From contig CADAIL010000009.1 of assembly GCA_902788035.1 (NCBI GenBank), forward strand, positions 1 to 64,000: a stretch of 64,000 nucleotides of DNA. Direction: 5' to 3'. Shown here one piece after another: positions 1 through 7,738 of this stretch; positions within the stretch are counted from its first letter, which is position 1; each line of letters starts with the position of its first letter. Made by a program: the position numbers and the translations under genes. The notes below the pieces were generated by a model. That model searched no databases. It was not told the origin of the DNA and saw only the letters and a program-made list of their open reading frames with translations. Source of the stretch: an uncultured Lachnospiraceae bacterium. GTDB lineage: Bacteria > Bacillota > Clostridia > Lachnospirales > Lachnospiraceae.

Positions 1-195
1 CAGATACACAGAGATGCTCATATCGAAGGCTCATTCAGAAAAAGTATTACGTTGAAAAGCCTATATTTAAAGGAAATATAACTTGACAGTATAGGGAGAC
101 TTCTTAATAGCTTTTTTATACTCATGATCTGTTTTCCTTTCGTATTTATCTTTCACTTCAGAGCAGATTCCTGACAGATTATTCGAGTCCCGCTG

Positions 196-1122
196 TCAGG
201 GAGGTCTCGCTATTTCGCGAACGAGCACTGCCTGCAGGACCCGGCGCTCATCACTTAATGAAGCGCAGGTGCTGAGAGTGATCACTCTGCCAAGCGCTGA
301 CTTCGGAACAGGCATATGTATGTACGACCTCTGATTTTCAGCCCTCAGCCATCCGGTCACGATACTATTCTCATAATTCAGACGGTTTACTTCTCCGTTA
401 GATTTGAATAATGTGTAGCTTTCATCGTCAACGAGGGAAATATGCAGTGAGATCATTTTATAGAGACAGTCCTTCTCTTTCGTGCACAGCCACAGGAAAG
501 GCTGGGTTTCATAATCTTCCTCTGTCATGTTCCTGAACTTGCCGAACATGCTGCCGTTATCCATGTTGTGTCCGTAGATGACCGTATTGACGTCAGTAAG
601 ATCCGGATTATTGGCTGCTTCCATGAACAGGGAGCCTGCGTTTTTGTATTCTCCGTTCGGCAGATGATGAAGATAAAACTCATTGTCATTACCCTGAACA
701 ACCGGGTAGGCTATCCCGAGCGATGGAATATCGAGCCATGCGACGATGTCCCTGCCCGACTTTGAGAGTTCATCCCAATCTATGACAGGCTTGTCCGGTA
801 TTGTTGTCCCGTCAATGCTCCTGTCCGTATCATCAGCACTCTTTTTTCTTTCTTCGCCGGCATTGTCACTCGGTGCTTCTCCGCCATCTTGTCCGCCTTC
901 ACTTTTCTTCCCGGAGCTGTCAGTCGTGAGATCTTCTCTGTATCTGTCCGGCTGTCCTGCCATCTTCACTTTCTGCACAGCGTTTTTTTCCATATCTGCA
1001 TATGCCTGATCAGCAGACCAGTAATCCCACGCTCGGTAGATCAGATATACTCCGGCTGTTATACTCAGAGTCAGAGTGAGCAGAATCGCCTGGAAGATGA
1101 TCTTTTTTTCAAGAAATTTCAT
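196..1122 (-). CDS. srtB: Class B sortase
   Basis: A membrane-anchored cysteine transpeptidase that would attach secreted proteins or pilin subunits to the cell wall. The 308-residue protein has one N-terminal membrane segment (about residues 9-30). A charged, low-complexity linker follows (about 45-115), then the sortase barrel. The catalytic triad is visible: His185 in YGHNM, Cys286 in TLSTC and Arg293/294 directly after. The TLSTC box with a late Arg is typical of class B. The ATG follows an AGGGGAAG ribosome site. No sortase substrate or pilin gene lies within the window, so the target is unknown. It stands alone, and the bases to its left hold no gene I can support. Confidence 0.93.
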   Translation of the reverse strand: MKFLEKKIIFQAILLTLTLSITAGVYLIYRAWDYWSADQAYADMEKNAVQKVKMAGQPDRYREDLTTDSSGKKSEGGQDGGEAPSDNAGEERKKSADDTDRSIDGTTIPDKPVIDWDELSKSGRDIVAWLDIPSLGIAYPVVQGNDNEFYLHHLPNGEYKNAGSLFMEAANNPDLTDVNTVIYGHNMDNGSMFGKFRNMTEEDYETQPFLWLCTKEKDCLYKMISLHISLVDDESYTLFKSNGEVNRLNYENSIVTGWLRAENQRSYIHMPVPKSALGRVITLSTCASLSDERRVLQAVLVREIARPP

Positions 1123-1457
1123 ATGATCTTCCCCTGTTTAGCTAAAAAAGGGTATAGGAAATAAAGCTTATGGATACAGGTATCCATGAGCGGTCGTCTG
1201 CCGAAGCCCTCGGGTCAGTCTTCAGCCTTTAAAATTGATCGGGAAATATTGTTCGGGAATGCTTTATTAGATTGGTATTATTTGGTGATAAAAGAGTATC
1301 AGATGAGAAATATTATGTAAATGGATTTTTTGAAAGTCCATAATATCCTGCTATTTACGTGGTAAATACTTTCGATTGCATCTCATTCGAAGCACAGCGA
1401 TTCAGGCAGCCTGTATGCAAGTCAACGATTTGCTCACGGCATTAGAAACGAAAAATG
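1123..1457. other. Intergenic stretch without a recognised feature
   Basis: About 335 bases between the sortase start and the tRNA promoter. AT-rich, with no open frame bearing a ribosome site and no hairpin I would call. It probably contains the sortase promoter, which I cannot place with confidence. Confidence 0.5.
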
Positions 1458-1486
1458 TAGACAATAACCTATAAATCTGCTATTAT
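1458..1486 (+). promoter_or_regulatory. Promoter of tRNA-Leu
   Basis: A TAGACA -35 box (1458-1463), a 17-base spacer and a TATTAT -10 box (1481-1486), with an alternative TATAAT three bases later. Initiation would fall just before the mature tRNA 5' end at 1499. Confidence 0.6.
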
Positions 1487-1498
1487 AATTGTTGCTTA

Positions 1499-1582
1499 GC
1501 CGGCGTGTCGGAACTGGCAGACGAGACAGACTCAAAATCTGTTATCCGTACGGATGTGTGGGTTCGAGCCCCACCGCCGGCA
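1499..1582 (+). tRNA. tRNA-Leu (anticodon CAA)
   Basis: An 84-base tRNA with the acceptor pair GCCGGCG/CGCCGGC, discriminator A, and GGTTCGAGCC in the T arm. The anticodon stem ACAGA/TCTGT encloses the loop CTCAAAA, giving anticodon CAA (reads UUG). A short variable arm (TTATCCGTACGGATG region) fits a class II leucine tRNA. CCA is not encoded. Its last 14 bases are the left attachment repeat of the integrated element, so the tRNA remains whole after integration. Confidence 0.95.
1569..1582 (+). repeat. attL core repeat
   Basis: The 14-bp sequence CCCCACCGCCGGCA within the tRNA-Leu T-arm/acceptor end, repeated exactly at 10532-10545. Integration keeps the tRNA intact because the element carries this piece. 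Confidence 0.85.
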
Positions 1583-1590
1583 TAGAATAA

Positions 1591-1631
1591 AATCCCCGAA
1601 AATGTTGAATTTATCAACAAAATCGGGGATT
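1591..1631 (+). terminator. Terminator-like hairpin after tRNA-Leu
   Basis: A 41-base hairpin with an outer CCCCGA/TCGGGG stem and an inner TGTTGAT-type stem, then TTCTTTTTT on the plus strand. It would end the tRNA transcript. A sequence about 85 percent identical, with compensatory base-pair changes, lies at 10554-10594 just beyond the right attachment repeat. The element thus seems to supply its own copy of the tRNA terminator. Confidence 0.75.
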
Positions 1632-1703
1632 CTTTTTTGCTCATTTTTAGGCTAGGGGGCAAGGTGGGGGCAACTGTGTTTCACAAGCTCTCGCATTTGC
1701 CAA

Positions 1704-2828
1704 TCATCCGAGAATACGCACCGCCTTAAATTCTTCATTGTCACGATCTACCATTTTGGCGGTTACATGGAAATATACGTCCTTTGTTATGGCGCTGTCA
1801 TAATGTCCGAGGCGGCGGCTTATAGCATCCAGACTAACGCCCGATTCAGCAAACAAGCTAACCATCGTATGACGGCAAGCATGGGGCGAAAGCTTGCGGC
1901 CTATCGTTCGTGTTGTCACTCGCTCGAAGTATATGCGGAATGTATCATAGTGCAAATAACCGCCGTCATAGTCCGGGAAGAATATCTCCGATCTGTACCC
2001 CAGATTAAGCATTTGCTTTTTCATCTGCCTTCTTATCTCCCGGATACAATCGGCAAGCTCCGGTTGAATAAATACATCACGGTTACTGTCATTTGTTTTT
2101 GGCGTTGTGACCTTCCTCAGCGGCAAGGAATATGTTTTTGTTATGTGGATGTATTCGCCGTCAATATCCGAATCATTCAGGGCAATGGCTTCACCGATCC
2201 GCAGCCCGGACAGACACAGGAACCTCGTGAGCAACTTCCATCTATCTTCCTTCATGGCATCCAGTACCGCCGCAAGCTCGGAGCCTTCCATATACTTTTC
2301 GCTTATCCTCTCCCGGGCCGAAACGGTTTCCGGGAATGGCTTCAGCTTCTCAATATAGCTTATGTCCTTCACAAGGTCTTGGCTATATGCCCATCGCAAC
2401 ATTGCCTTTAGTCTGGTAAGACGCTCATTCAGTCTGTGCGCATCCTCTCCGGATCCGAGCAAGACACTCGTTATGAATCTGGCATTGAGTTTTGATACTT
2501 TGGTATCTCCACCCAATACAGTTTCGATATGTCTGTACATATACGTTACTTTGTCATATGTCGCCTCTTTCATGGCACCCATAACAAACATTTGATACTT
2601 ATATCTCTGATAGGCTTCGATTATTTCATGTAAAGTAATATCGACACTCTCAGGCGCATTCTCGCACATCTTTTCCCGAATCTTTGCCTGCAGAATCTCA
2701 GCCGCCTTCTTTTCGTTCTGCCTTGTCGCTTTCGGCATGGAACATGAAACCTTACACGCCTTACCGGTCAATGGATCTGCATAGCGTTCATAATAGCGAA
2801 CCTTGCCGCCTCTCTCTTCACACCACAT
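1704..2828 (-). CDS. int: Tyrosine recombinase / integrase
   Basis: Site-specific recombinase that would insert and excise the element at tRNA-Leu. 374 residues. An N-terminal arm-binding region (about 1-60) is followed by a SAM-like core-binding domain (about 65-155) and the catalytic domain. All catalytic residues are visible: Arg210 (SGLRIGE), His316 and Arg319 (HACRH), His342 (LGH) and nucleophile Tyr352 (DVYFHV). Length and layout match phage/ICE integrases of Firmicutes. It reads toward the attachment site, ending 122 bases from the left repeat. The ATG follows an AAAGGACG ribosome site. Confidence 0.95.
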   Translation of the reverse strand: MWCEERGGKVRYYERYADPLTGKACKVSCSMPKATRQNEKKAAEILQAKIREKMCENAPESVDITLHEIIEAYQRYKYQMFVMGAMKEATYDKVTYMYRHIETVLGGDTKVSKLNARFITSVLLGSGEDAHRLNERLTRLKAMLRWAYSQDLVKDISYIEKLKPFPETVSARERISEKYMEGSELAAVLDAMKEDRWKLLTRFLCLSGLRIGEAIALNDSDIDGEYIHITKTYSLPLRKVTTPKTNDSNRDVFIQPELADCIREIRRQMKKQMLNLGYRSEIFFPDYDGGYLHYDTFRIYFERVTTRTIGRKLSPHACRHTMVSLFAESGVSLDAISRRLGHYDSAITKDVYFHVTAKMVDRDNEEFKAVRILG

Positions 2829-2922
2829 TGTTTTTCGTCCTTTCGTTCATTGAATCCGCAGGCCCTTGCGTGATATAATGAACCTGCTTGTGTTTGTGCA
2901 TTTGTCATCATAAGCTTTGCAG

Positions 2923-2953
2923 GCGGCTCCCGGTCTCGCTCACCGGGAGCCGC
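2923..2953. terminator. Strong hairpin upstream of integrase
   Basis: A 12-bp perfect stem, GCGGCTCCCGGT/ACCGGGAGCCGC, with a 7-base loop. It lies in the roughly 320-base gap between the 91-residue gene and int. It has no clear T-run on either side. It could separate the early genes from int or form an RNA leader structure. Confidence 0.45.
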
Positions 2954-3094
2954 TTGATTTATCAAAATACTGATAAATCCGAATCACTTCACGCTTGATT
3001 ATTTGTTCTATTACTTGTATAATACCGATGTATCAGATTTGCATATTATCTCGAAGTCTTTTTCTCCGATCAGTGACTGTTCGTCATCCCAATC

Positions 3095-3133
3095 ATAGGC
3101 AGCCCCCGGACTAACCCTCTGAGAGCTGCCTAT
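3095..3133. other. Second hairpin in the gap before int
   Basis: ATAGGCAGC at 3095-3103 pairs with GCTGCCTAT at 3125-3133, a 9-bp stem with a 21-base loop. It starts just past the end of the 91-residue gene and is followed on the minus strand by no T-run. Role unknown. Confidence 0.35.
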
Positions 3134-3152
3134 AAATTTACCTGGGGCAATA

Positions 3153-3428
3153 TCACTCTTTCGCATCCTGCCCGAAAGCGCCGTCCTTGTTCTTTGAATC
3201 AAGACCGGAAATAATGTCATTGATAGCGCAAAGAGCATCGAAGGCAATGACAAGCTTCCAGTTTATGGAATTGCGCTCGGCCCCGATCCGTTCCAGATCT
3301 CGTGACGAAAAATCAGTGTGGTCAAAGTGGTAATTGTTCTGAATGTCGTCAATCATCGCTTTTGCTTTCCCGGCTTCCCTCTCGATCAATGCAAGCTCGT
3401 TCTCCAACTCATAATTAAATTTTCTCAT
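3153..3428 (-). CDS. Hypothetical protein (91 aa) of the integrated element
   Basis: I do not recognise a family. The 91-residue protein is charged and mostly helical by eye, with an N-terminal segment rich in Glu, Leu and Ala that could form a short coiled coil. There is no signal peptide or membrane segment. It is the last gene of a minus-strand run (3808-4101, 3446-3811, 3153-3428) that starts behind the HTH gene at 4183. It is 17 bases from its upstream neighbour, and an AGAGAGG site precedes the ATG, so it is likely translated. Confidence 0.6.
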   Translation of the reverse strand: MRKFNYELENELALIEREAGKAKAMIDDIQNNYHFDHTDFSSRDLERIGAERNSINWKLVIAFDALCAINDIISGLDSKNKDGAFGQDAKE

Positions 3429-3445
3429 TTCGTGACCTCTCTTTC

Positions 3446-3811
3446 TTAAAACAGTATTATTTCAGATTTTTCATATACAGCCTTCATTCGTGCGACCTGC
3501 TCCACAATCTCCGCTTGACCTTCCTTCTTTACCCGATCAATCATGTGCTTTGATATGTGCGCCTGCCTCTTGCCTTCCAGAACCCGGAACCGCTCGACCT
3601 TCCCGGCGATCTCTTCCGGGGGAACTTTGCCGCCGCTTCTCAGCTCTTTTGCAAATTCAGCCGTGTGCAGGTCAATGGCTTTCTCGCTCCATTCTTGCAG
3701 GCGTTCTGTTAATCGCTCTATGTGCCTTATATGGAGCACCTTCAGGTGTCTTTCGTAGTTCACAACGTATGCATCTATGCAACGCCGCCTCATTGTTTCC
3801 AGATCCATCAA
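3446..3811 (-). CDS. Hypothetical helical protein (121 aa) of the integrated element
   Basis: Unrecognised. The 121-residue protein is highly charged, with long runs of predicted helix (HIRHIERLTERLQEW, then KVERFRVLEGKRQ). It contains no Cys and no membrane segment. Its start overlaps the end of the 97-residue gene by 4 bases (ATGA arrangement), which implies translational coupling in one operon. A DNA-binding or structural role in the element is possible but not shown. Confidence 0.62.
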   Translation of the reverse strand: MMDLETMRRRCIDAYVVNYERHLKVLHIRHIERLTERLQEWSEKAIDLHTAEFAKELRSGGKVPPEEIAGKVERFRVLEGKRQAHISKHMIDRVKKEGQAEIVEQVARMKAVYEKSEIILF

Positions 3812-4101
3812 ACGCCCTCAATCAAATCATTGTCCTCACGGCTTTCTTCCTCGGAGATCCCTGCGTTCTCTTTCCTCTTCCCACTGAACCAATCTTCTGG
3901 TGCTCCCTCGCAACCAAGTGCCCTCTTCAGATCTTCCTCGGTAAGGCCGAACCGTTCAGCGACCGGAAGAAGTTCATCTATTATGTTTTCTCCATATTCG
4001 GGATATTCGGAATATTCGGATACAAGCTCGTTGAACACTCCCCATACTCCACACTTATAACCTAAATCAAAACTTTCCTTGTATATCCTTCTCTTTGCCA
4101 T
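3808..4101 (-). CDS. Hypothetical acidic protein (97 aa) of the integrated element
   Basis: Unrecognised. The N-terminal half contains a YSEYPEYGENI segment, and the C-terminal tail is very acidic and Ser/Glu-rich. The middle (LPVAERFGLTEEDLKRALG) looks like a small helical domain. It is the first gene of a three-gene operon, 81 bases downstream of the HTH gene at 4183-4386. An AGGAAAGAAAAG purine-rich site precedes the ATG. No signal peptide. Confidence 0.6.
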   Translation of the reverse strand: MAKRRIYKESFDLGYKCGVWGVFNELVSEYSEYPEYGENIIDELLPVAERFGLTEEDLKRALGCEGAPEDWFSGKRKENAGISEEESREDNDLIEGV

Positions 4102-4182
4102 GACTTTTCTTTCCTTTCTTTGTTTGTGCCAGTGTTTTGCACCACCGGCAATATATAGCTACAATCACAATATCATTTGATA

Positions 4183-4386
4183 TTACTTTGTTTCACTGTC
4201 AATCAAATCATTTGCACTTACATTGAGTGCCTTTGCCAGTTTCACAATTACACGCTCGGAGACCGGTTTCCCGGCTCTTGCCTTGCATACCGTGGCAAAT
4301 GCCACATCGGCTTTGTCGGCAAGCTCTCGCACATTCAAATCGCACTCAGCCGCCAAAAACTTCAGCTTGATAACATTGACCTTCAT
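4183..4386 (-). CDS. Cro/CI-type HTH regulator (67 aa)
   Basis: A minimal helix-turn-helix protein that would bind the divergent promoter region at 4387-4536. The HTH core spans about residues 8-60. Helix 2-turn-helix 3 is approximated by VRELADKADVAFATVCKA and followed by ALNVSANDLID, the usual XRE ending. A GGGGGTGA ribosome site lies 7 bases before the ATG. It heads the minus-strand run toward int and faces the plus-strand repressor-like gene at 4537. The geometry matches a phage cro/cI switch, with this protein as Cro or as second repressor. Confidence 0.85.
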   Translation of the reverse strand: MKVNVIKLKFLAAECDLNVRELADKADVAFATVCKARAGKPVSERVIVKLAKALNVSANDLIDSETK

Positions 4387-4417
4387 TTGCTCATCACCCC
4401 CTTTCTATATTGAAATA

Positions 4418-4431
4418 GATATATTTATATC
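4418..4431. promoter_or_regulatory. Operator-like palindrome 1 of the divergent switch
   Basis: GATAT-ATTT-ATATC, extended by an outer A/T pair. The same GATAT-N4-ATATC layout occurs at 4480-4493, 62 bases away. It sits in the divergent control region between two HTH genes and overlaps the likely promoter of the 67-residue regulator. Confidence 0.6.
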
Positions 4432-4479
4432 TCTTTGATTATAATAACCGATTAAATCATATCTGTAAATCTAAAAACC

Positions 4480-4493
4480 GATATTTTTATATC
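4480..4493. promoter_or_regulatory. Operator-like palindrome 2 of the divergent switch
   Basis: GATAT-TTTT-ATATC, matching the palindrome at 4418-4431 in both half-sites and spacer length. It lies about 45-55 bases before the start of the plus-strand HTH gene, a position suited to autoregulation. Confidence 0.6.
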
Positions 4494-4536
4494 TTTTTGT
4501 GGTATTCTCAAATAAAAAGATATGGAGTTTATTGAT

Positions 4537-4875
4537 ATGACTACAGGGCAACTGATACGGCAATACAGGAAAGAACGGCATCTCACACAAAAGGAACTTG
4601 GAGAAAAGTGTCTCATGCCAGACAGTCAGATCCGACAATATGAGGCCGGGCGAATCGTTCCGAAGCTCGACACCTTGCAACGCATTGCCGCCGCCCTGAA
4701 TGTTGATATTTCTGAATTGCTCCCGGATATAGCAAGCGCATCACCTGCAGCCGCACCGGACGCAGGAACCGAAGAACTACTCTTGCATTATTCCAGATTG
4801 AACGACACCGGACGCAAAAAAGTGGTACAATATGCCGCCGATCTGGAGAAAAATCCGGATTATAAGAAGGCTTGA
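4537..4875 (+). CDS. XRE-family repressor-like protein (112 aa)
   Basis: Likely the element's maintenance repressor. The N-terminal XRE domain (about residues 1-65) is MTTGQLIRQYRKERHLTQKEL, turn, then SQIRQYEAGRIVPKLDTLQRIAAALNV. A Pro/Ala-rich linker and a short helical C-terminal segment (EELLLHYSRLNDTGRKKVVQYA) follow. That tail is common in Clostridial phage repressors. I chose the ATG at 4537 because it has a GGAG site 9 bases upstream and gives the usual MTTGQ start; an ATG at 4522 is also in frame. It is transcribed divergently from the small HTH gene. Confidence 0.85.
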   Translation: MTTGQLIRQYRKERHLTQKELGEKCLMPDSQIRQYEAGRIVPKLDTLQRIAAALNVDISELLPDIASASPAAAPDAGTEELLLHYSRLNDTGRKKVVQYAADLEKNPDYKKA

Positions 4876-5353
4876 ACCCTCGAACAATTCACAAACAATT
4901 AGAACAAAATGCCCTCAAATGCCTTGATTTGAATTGTATGAAATTGTGTATCATGGCATTTTGCAGGCGTAATTGTCGATTTTCTGCATAAGTAAGCCAA
5001 AAACGACACTAGACGGCGAATGTCATCTTTTCGCAAAACTTTTGTTTTACGAATAGATTAGGCGTTTGCGCCTCAACTTGTTCAAATTGTTTCTGAATTG
5101 TTTTCTTATCTCCAGAGCCGCCCACTATGACATTATTTATCAGGAAGAATAGCAGGCGGCCCCGGACTTGGAGTTGTTTCTTATGAGTTTGAATATCAAT
5201 CTATGTTTTTGGGATCACTAAAAACGACAACTTCTCGTCCCTTTTTTAGGGCATTACAAATCGGGGGATATGCGCTTTAAAGCTGACATATAATCAACAC
5301 GTTAGGCGGCATCCTCGGACGCCTATGTGTTGCGTTATCAGATCCCATCATAA
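4876..5353. other. 478-base non-coding region with a long inverted repeat
   Basis: No credible gene. It holds an imperfect inverted repeat of about 25 bp: arms 4882-4907 and 5078-5105, about 23 of 25 matched, enclosing 170 bases. It also has a small GGCG/CGCC hairpin at 5061-5072 and a hairpin at about 5297-5335 (AACACGTTAGGCG against CGCCTATGTGTT). The position between the repressor and the convergent minus-strand operon suits a replication or packaging site, or a structured RNA. Confidence 0.55.
4882..5105. repeat. Long imperfect inverted repeat
   Basis: The left arm 4882-4907 (GAACAATTCACAAACAATTAG...) and right arm 5078-5105 are reverse complements, with two substitutions and one 2-base insertion. 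The arms are AT-rich and the loop is about 170 bases. Function unknown. Confidence 0.65.
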
Positions 5354-5938
5354 TCATGCCCTCAGATTAGGCTTTATCTTGTGTTCATATGCCTGCTTAA
5401 TGTCCTTAACCGCATTTGTTACGGATTGAGAACAGTAATAGCCATATATCGAAAATAATGTCGTTTTAAAGGCATCACAATCGAACTCTTCCTTGCTTAT
5501 ATTAGAATTGCGTCTTATGACCTCGGTAAACTCCGCAAGATCTGAATCAATACGCTTCAGCTTTGCGGTTATGGCTTCCACGTTCATAATAGCTGCCCTC
5601 AGCTCTTCACCGATCTTGGAAGCCTCGTCAATCCTCGAAGCGATCGCTTCACGAATAAGTGAATCATACTGCGCTTTGTTAAACGTCGGGATTTTCTCAG
5701 CCTTCTCAAATTCAGCCTTTGCGGCCTCTGCAGCCTTCTCATTGCGCTTTGCTGTGATTTCAAGCGCCGCCGCATCAAGCGGCGATACATCGGAATCGAA
5801 AGCTCTGTCAGCCTCAGCCCTTGCCGCTGCAGCAAGCTCCACGGCTTCATTCATTGCCGCTCTTTTCTCGTCGACCACGGCATTATTCTGACTAATGGCG
5901 GCATCAACCGCTTTTCGGATTTCCTTGAATTTCCTCAT
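5354..5938 (-). CDS. Coiled-coil protein (194 aa) of the integrated element
   Basis: Unrecognised family. Residues about 5-140 are almost entirely Ala/Glu/Lys/Arg heptad-like helix (EAVELAAAARAEADRAF; AAEAAKAEFEKAEK). A C-terminal part contains a SIYGYYCSQSV segment. No signal peptide or membrane segment. A TTG at 5944 is also in frame, but I chose the ATG at 5938 because an AGAGAGG site lies 6 bases before it. It is the last gene of the minus-strand operon starting near 9.5 kb and follows the 56-residue gene directly. Confidence 0.7.
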   Translation of the reverse strand: MRKFKEIRKAVDAAISQNNAVVDEKRAAMNEAVELAAAARAEADRAFDSDVSPLDAAALEITAKRNEKAAEAAKAEFEKAEKIPTFNKAQYDSLIREAIASRIDEASKIGEELRAAIMNVEAITAKLKRIDSDLAEFTEVIRRNSNISKEEFDCDAFKTTLFSIYGYYCSQSVTNAVKDIKQAYEHKIKPNLRA

Positions 5939-5940
5939 GT

Positions 5941-6111
5941 TCAACCTCTCTTTCCGTACTTCTCCATACGCTTTGCAAACGGATCCTGTTTAGCTGCAGC
6001 CTGTTCGCTTGCCCTTGCCTTCTCACGCTCCTCAAGCTGTGCCTCAACCTCAGTTTTCACAAGTAACCTTATAAGCTCTGTATCTGTCATGTTTTCCAAT
6101 GCTTTACCCAT
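5941..6111 (-). CDS. Small hypothetical protein (56 aa)
   Basis: A short frame starting MGKALENMTDTELIRLLV and ending KRMEKYGKRG, rich in Glu, Ala and Lys and probably one helix. It overlaps the end of the sigma-factor gene by 8 bases, and the coiled-coil gene begins within a few bases of its stop. It therefore fills the operon gap exactly, and tight packing is the main evidence. A GGAG site (in the sigma gene end) precedes the ATG. Function unknown. Confidence 0.6.
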   Translation of the reverse strand: MGKALENMTDTELIRLLVKTEVEAQLEEREKARASEQAAAKQDPFAKRMEKYGKRG

Positions 6112-7144
6112 TGTTATTTACTCCTTTGAATCTATTGTTGTAGTCCATGCCGCAAGCCTCATATAGCTCACGCATTTCCTGTTCTAATTGTTCTCGCCGC
6201 ATTTGCCTCTTTTGCTGCTTCTTCATCCATATATCGGCATCTTCCATCTCGCAATGTTTGATAGCAAGCCTCTCGGTTGAACTGGTATGCGTTCGAATGA
6301 AATTACCCAGTGTGCCGTAAAATGCCCTTGCATAGTCCTTCTCAAAGTATGGGCTTAGTACCTCAGCCGCACGGCCTTGACCCAATCGCTTCAGGGCTTT
6401 GCGCTCATGCTCCCGGACGGTCTCAGCACTGGAACCGATTTCTTCACCGATCTCTTTCAGCGTTTGCCCTTTCCAGAATCGACCATGTAAAACAAGCTGC
6501 TGCTTCTCCGGTAATGCCTGAAGGACACCGGCGACAACCTCGGCCAGGCGCTCCCGATCCGCATCAAGCTCGACCATCTCGAGCGCCTCATCTGTTGTGC
6601 CGATATAGTCCGAAAGCGTTGTGCCTTCACCCTCTGAATTGACTATTGGCGTTTCTAGCGACACCGTACGCCGCAATGAGGCATCAAAAGCAATCTGCTC
6701 GACCATTTCCGCACTCACCCCCATAAACGCCGCTATTTCGGCATTTGTGGGCTTTGTGCCGTGTTCCTGCTCATAGCTAGTTATAAACCTCTCATAGTGT
6801 GCGCATTGTCGCCACCGGTAAGAAGGCAGCCGAATAGTAAACCCGGATAACTCCAACTCTCGGACTATGCTTTGTCTTATCCAGAGCCGTGCGAATGTTG
6901 CGAAGCTTGCACCGCCTGAAGAATCCCACCTCTCAGCCGCTTGTATAAGTCCGATGTACCCCATCTGCATTAGGTCATCGGAACCGACCACGGCGGCGGC
7001 GTTCGTCCTCTCATGCCTGCATGTGGCTCCAATGTATCGCCGCACTATGGAATACACAAGGCCCTTGTTTTGAACGCATATCTCCGATAATGCCGCCTCA
7101 GCTCGTGATTTTTGATACTCTGTTACAAGTTCCTCATTTGTCAT
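6104..7144 (-). CDS. Sigma-70 family RNA polymerase sigma factor carried by the element
   Basis: A 346-residue sigma factor that would redirect host RNA polymerase to element promoters. Region 2 is clear (DDLMQMGYIGLIQAAERWDSSGGASFATFARLWIRQSI). It is followed by a region 3-like segment (TKPTNAEIAAFMGVSAEMVEQI) and region 4 (LPEKQQLVLHGRFWKGQTLKEIGEEIGSSAETVREHERKALKRL). About 95 extra C-terminal residues, charged and helical, have no counterpart in housekeeping sigma factors. Genome-borne rpoD is separate (52650-53795). It sits mid-operon, overlapping the 56-residue gene. A full-length sigma factor on so small an element is unusual. Confidence 0.9.
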   Translation of the reverse strand: MTNEELVTEYQKSRAEAALSEICVQNKGLVYSIVRRYIGATCRHERTNAAAVVGSDDLMQMGYIGLIQAAERWDSSGGASFATFARLWIRQSIVRELELSGFTIRLPSYRWRQCAHYERFITSYEQEHGTKPTNAEIAAFMGVSAEMVEQIAFDASLRRTVSLETPIVNSEGEGTTLSDYIGTTDEALEMVELDADRERLAEVVAGVLQALPEKQQLVLHGRFWKGQTLKEIGEEIGSSAETVREHERKALKRLGQGRAAEVLSPYFEKDYARAFYGTLGNFIRTHTSSTERLAIKHCEMEDADIWMKKQQKRQMRREQLEQEMRELYEACGMDYNNRFKGVNNNG

Positions 7145-7247
7145 TACCTGTAAATCCTTTTATGGTGTCAACCTTGCATTTCTATCGGGCTATGTCGGGC
7201 TAAAACCATTGCCCCTTTTTTTATAGTGTCAGAAATGTCAGATAATG

Positions 7248-7523
7248 CTATTCACCTTCATTGTCATGCATCCTATGCCATGACCGGAAAAGCTCCTCTT
7301 CAAGCTCCCCCACGGCCTCGGCTGCCTTCTCTGGTGTACGTCCCCGAACTATATAGCGTTCGCCCTGAACCGTATCAATGGAAATTGTGACAATGCTCTC
7401 ACGCTTTGCCTTCCCGGAAGCCTTGCCGCCCTTCCTTCCCATCTCCTGCAGCTCCTCTTTCGTCCTCTGGCTATTCGGTATGAGATTTGCAAGGCTATTA
7501 GGATGAATATTCTTTTTGCTCAT
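7248..7523 (-). CDS. Small KGG-motif phage-type protein (91 aa)
   Basis: Starts MSKKNIHPNSLANLIPNS, followed by a GRKGGKASGKAKRE motif, a form frequent in small phage and element proteins of unknown role. The C-terminal half is acidic. Its ATG overlaps the stop of the 72-residue gene (ATGA, 4 bases), so the pair is coupled. A 103-base gap separates it from the sigma factor. No function can be assigned. Confidence 0.65.
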   Translation of the reverse strand: MSKKNIHPNSLANLIPNSQRTKEELQEMGRKGGKASGKAKRESIVTISIDTVQGERYIVRGRTPEKAAEAVGELEEELFRSWHRMHDNEGE

Positions 7524-7738
7524 GTTTCGTCCATCACCTCGCCTTTTGCTTGTGGTATTCTCGCCGGCGGCTCTCGTTCCTGCCTGCCTCGTTCCCGATC
7601 TGCTATGTCGTGCGGCTCTGGCGACTTCTCAGGCGGCTCCACTAGGAAGCCGCACCGCACCTCGTAGAAGTATCTCACGCTTTCATCAGCTCGGAACCGT
7701 TCGCCGGTCTCCGGATCTGATACGACTATCTCATGCAT
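7520..7738 (-). CDS. Small hypothetical protein (72 aa)
   Basis: Begins MHEIVVSDPETGERFRADESVRYFYEVRCGF and ends in a Pro/Arg/Glu-rich tail. I chose the ATG at 7738 because GGAG lies 6 bases before it; longer in-frame starts would overlap the next gene by more than 100 bases. It overlaps its upstream neighbour by 8 bases and its downstream neighbour by 4, a tightly packed operon. Family not recognised. Confidence 0.6.
   Translation of the reverse strand: MHEIVVSDPETGERFRADESVRYFYEVRCGFLVEPPEKSPEPHDIADRERGRQEREPPARIPQAKGEVMDET

Noticed and set aside
83..110. TTGACA and TAATAG promoter-like pair on the plus strand
   Set aside because: It points into the antisense strand of the sortase gene, has a 16-base spacer and leads to no gene.
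3011..3253. 80-codon minus-strand frame
   Set aside because: It overlaps the better-supported 91-residue gene in another frame and has no ribosome site; its composition is unlike a protein.
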